DNA from: Gemmobacter aquarius
GTDB lineage: Bacteria > Pseudomonadota > Alphaproteobacteria > Rhodobacterales > Rhodobacteraceae
Length of the DNA: 64,000 bases
Direction of reading: 5' to 3'
Assembly (NCBI RefSeq): GCF_003060865.1
Contig: NZ_CP028919.1
Span: forward strand, 1 to 64,000
The translations under genes and the position numbers were made by a program. The notes beneath the pieces are model-generated. The model was not told where the DNA came from, searched no databases, and saw only the letters and a list, made by a program, of their open reading frames with translations. Shown here piece after piece: positions 63,269 to 64,000 of the stretch; positions within the stretch are counted from its first letter, which is position 1; every line of letters starts with the position of its first letter.

Positions 63269-64000
63269 CCGACCTGTCCCAACCCGACACGCCTGTCCGT
63301 CTGTCTGATGCCGCCATCCGCCGCCGGATGCTGGCCGAGTTCTGGTTCTACTTCCGCCAGAATCGCGGCGCGGTCGTCGGGCTGGCCGTTTTTCTTTTGC
63401 TGGTCTTCATCGCCGTTTTCGCGGCGTTGATCGCGCCCTATGACCCGACCGCGCAGAACCGCGAGGCGCTGCTTGTGCCGCCGTTCTGGCAAGAGGGGGG
63501 TAGCATGGATTACCTGCTTGGCACCGATGCGGTGGGGCGCGACATCCTTTCGCGGCTGATCTTTGGCGCGCAGTATTCGCTGTTCATAGGTGTCGTCGTC
63601 GTCGCCATCGCGCTGGTCGGCGGTGTCGTCATCGGCCTTTTGGCGGGTTACTTCGGCGGCTGGGTCGACAGCGTGATCATGCGGGTGATGGATGTGATCC
63701 TCGCCTTTCCGTCGCTTTTGCTGGCGCTGGTGCTTGTCGCCGTTCTGGGGCCGGGCCTGACCAATGCGATGATCGCAATCGCAATCGTCTATCAGCCGCA
63801 TTTCGCCCGCCTGACACGCGCCGCCGTCATGTCGGAGATGCGGCGCGAATATGTGACTGCCGCCCGCGTGGCCGGGGCCGGAAATATGCGTCTGATGTTC
63901 CGCACCATCCTGCCCAATTGCCTTGGGCCGCTGATCGTGCAGGCGACGCTGTCGTTTTCTTCCGCCGTGCTCGACTCGGCCGCCTTGGGATTTCTGGGCA
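63265..64000 (+). CDS. dppC: peptide ABC transporter permease (DppC-like), cut by the window end
   Basis: The 3' end lies outside the window; about 245 codons are visible. A charged cytoplasmic start precedes a first helix (GAVVGLAVFLLLVFIAVFAALIAPY), then the periplasmic DYLLGTDAVGRDILSRLIFGAQYS motif of DppC, further helices, and the EAA loop EMRREYVTAARVAGAGNMRLMFRTILPN. The ATG overlaps the dppB stop. ATPase genes (dppD/F) are expected beyond the end. Confidence 0.92.
   Translation, partial: MTDLSQPDTPVRLSDAAIRRRMLAEFWFYFRQNRGAVVGLAVFLLLVFIAVFAALIAPYDPTAQNREALLVPPFWQEGGSMDYLLGTDAVGRDILSRLIFGAQYSLFIGVVVVAIALVGGVVIGLLAGYFGGWVDSVIMRVMDVILAFPSLLLALVLVAVLGPGLTNAMIAIAIVYQPHFARLTRAAVMSEMRREYVTAARVAGAGNMRLMFRTILPNCLGPLIVQATLSFSSAVLDSAALGFLG

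Overview
The window reads as chromosomal DNA of a high-GC alphaproteobacterium, most likely of the Rhodobacterales (Rhodobacter/Roseobacter group). The main evidence is a complete NepR-EcfG-PhyR general stress response (GSR) locus with its HWE/HisKA_2 kinase, promoters of the GGAAC-N16-CGTT type, dense gene packing with ATGA/GTGA start-stop overlaps, and many glycan-surface genes typical of that order. I saw no rRNA, tRNA, CRISPR array, insertion sequence or phage gene.

Layout. (1) 1-20939: a two-partner secretion pair, a giant filamentous TpsA exoprotein (about 6,427 residues, start possibly upstream of the window) and its outer-membrane TpsB transporter, overlapping by ATGA. (2) 21035-25817, minus strand: a compact operon with a small secreted protein, a helical-repeat/GT2-like glycosyltransferase, a sulfotransferase-glycosyltransferase fusion and a 103-residue protein. 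(3) 26078-36399: a surface polysaccharide cluster with a dTDP-sugar 3,4-ketoisomerase (FdtA/QdtA type), GT61, a DegT-type sugar aminotransferase, a Wzx-type flippase, several GT2/GT4 enzymes and a GT-C membrane protein. (4) 36510-39637: a MarR regulator with an EmrA/EmrB-type efflux pair. (5) 39634-46993: stress region with CsbD, a GSP26-like flavin protein, an AI-2E-family permease, the GSR locus, a DUF4065 protein and a GNAT acetyltransferase. (6) 47005-47379: a DoxX protein. (7) 47724-56183: a second glycan region. Its core is a five-gene overlapping cassette (formyltransferase fold, QueC-like PP-loop enzyme, GT25, pyruvyltransferase with a one-base frameshift, MurF-like ligase), followed by a GT4, a GT32-Anp1 fusion and another GT25. 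(8) 56254-59202: a large hybrid HWE histidine kinase. (9) 59285-64000: an M24 peptidase and the start of a Dpp-type peptide ABC importer, cut by the window end.

The genes work together in three ways. Two glycan clusters, a sulfotransferase and a pyruvyltransferase point to a highly decorated surface polysaccharide or glycosylated surface protein beside a giant adhesin. By eye I found six EcfG-type promoter sites (five perfect, one with a single mismatch). They tie csbD, the AI-2E permease, nepR-ecfG-kinase, phyR, the 982-residue hybrid kinase and an unannotated minus-strand transcript behind phyR into one stress regulon. The most original-looking parts are the ligase-rich overlapping cassette (47724-52632), the GT32-Anp1 fusion, the sulfotransferase-GT fusion and the candidate GSR-controlled small RNA.
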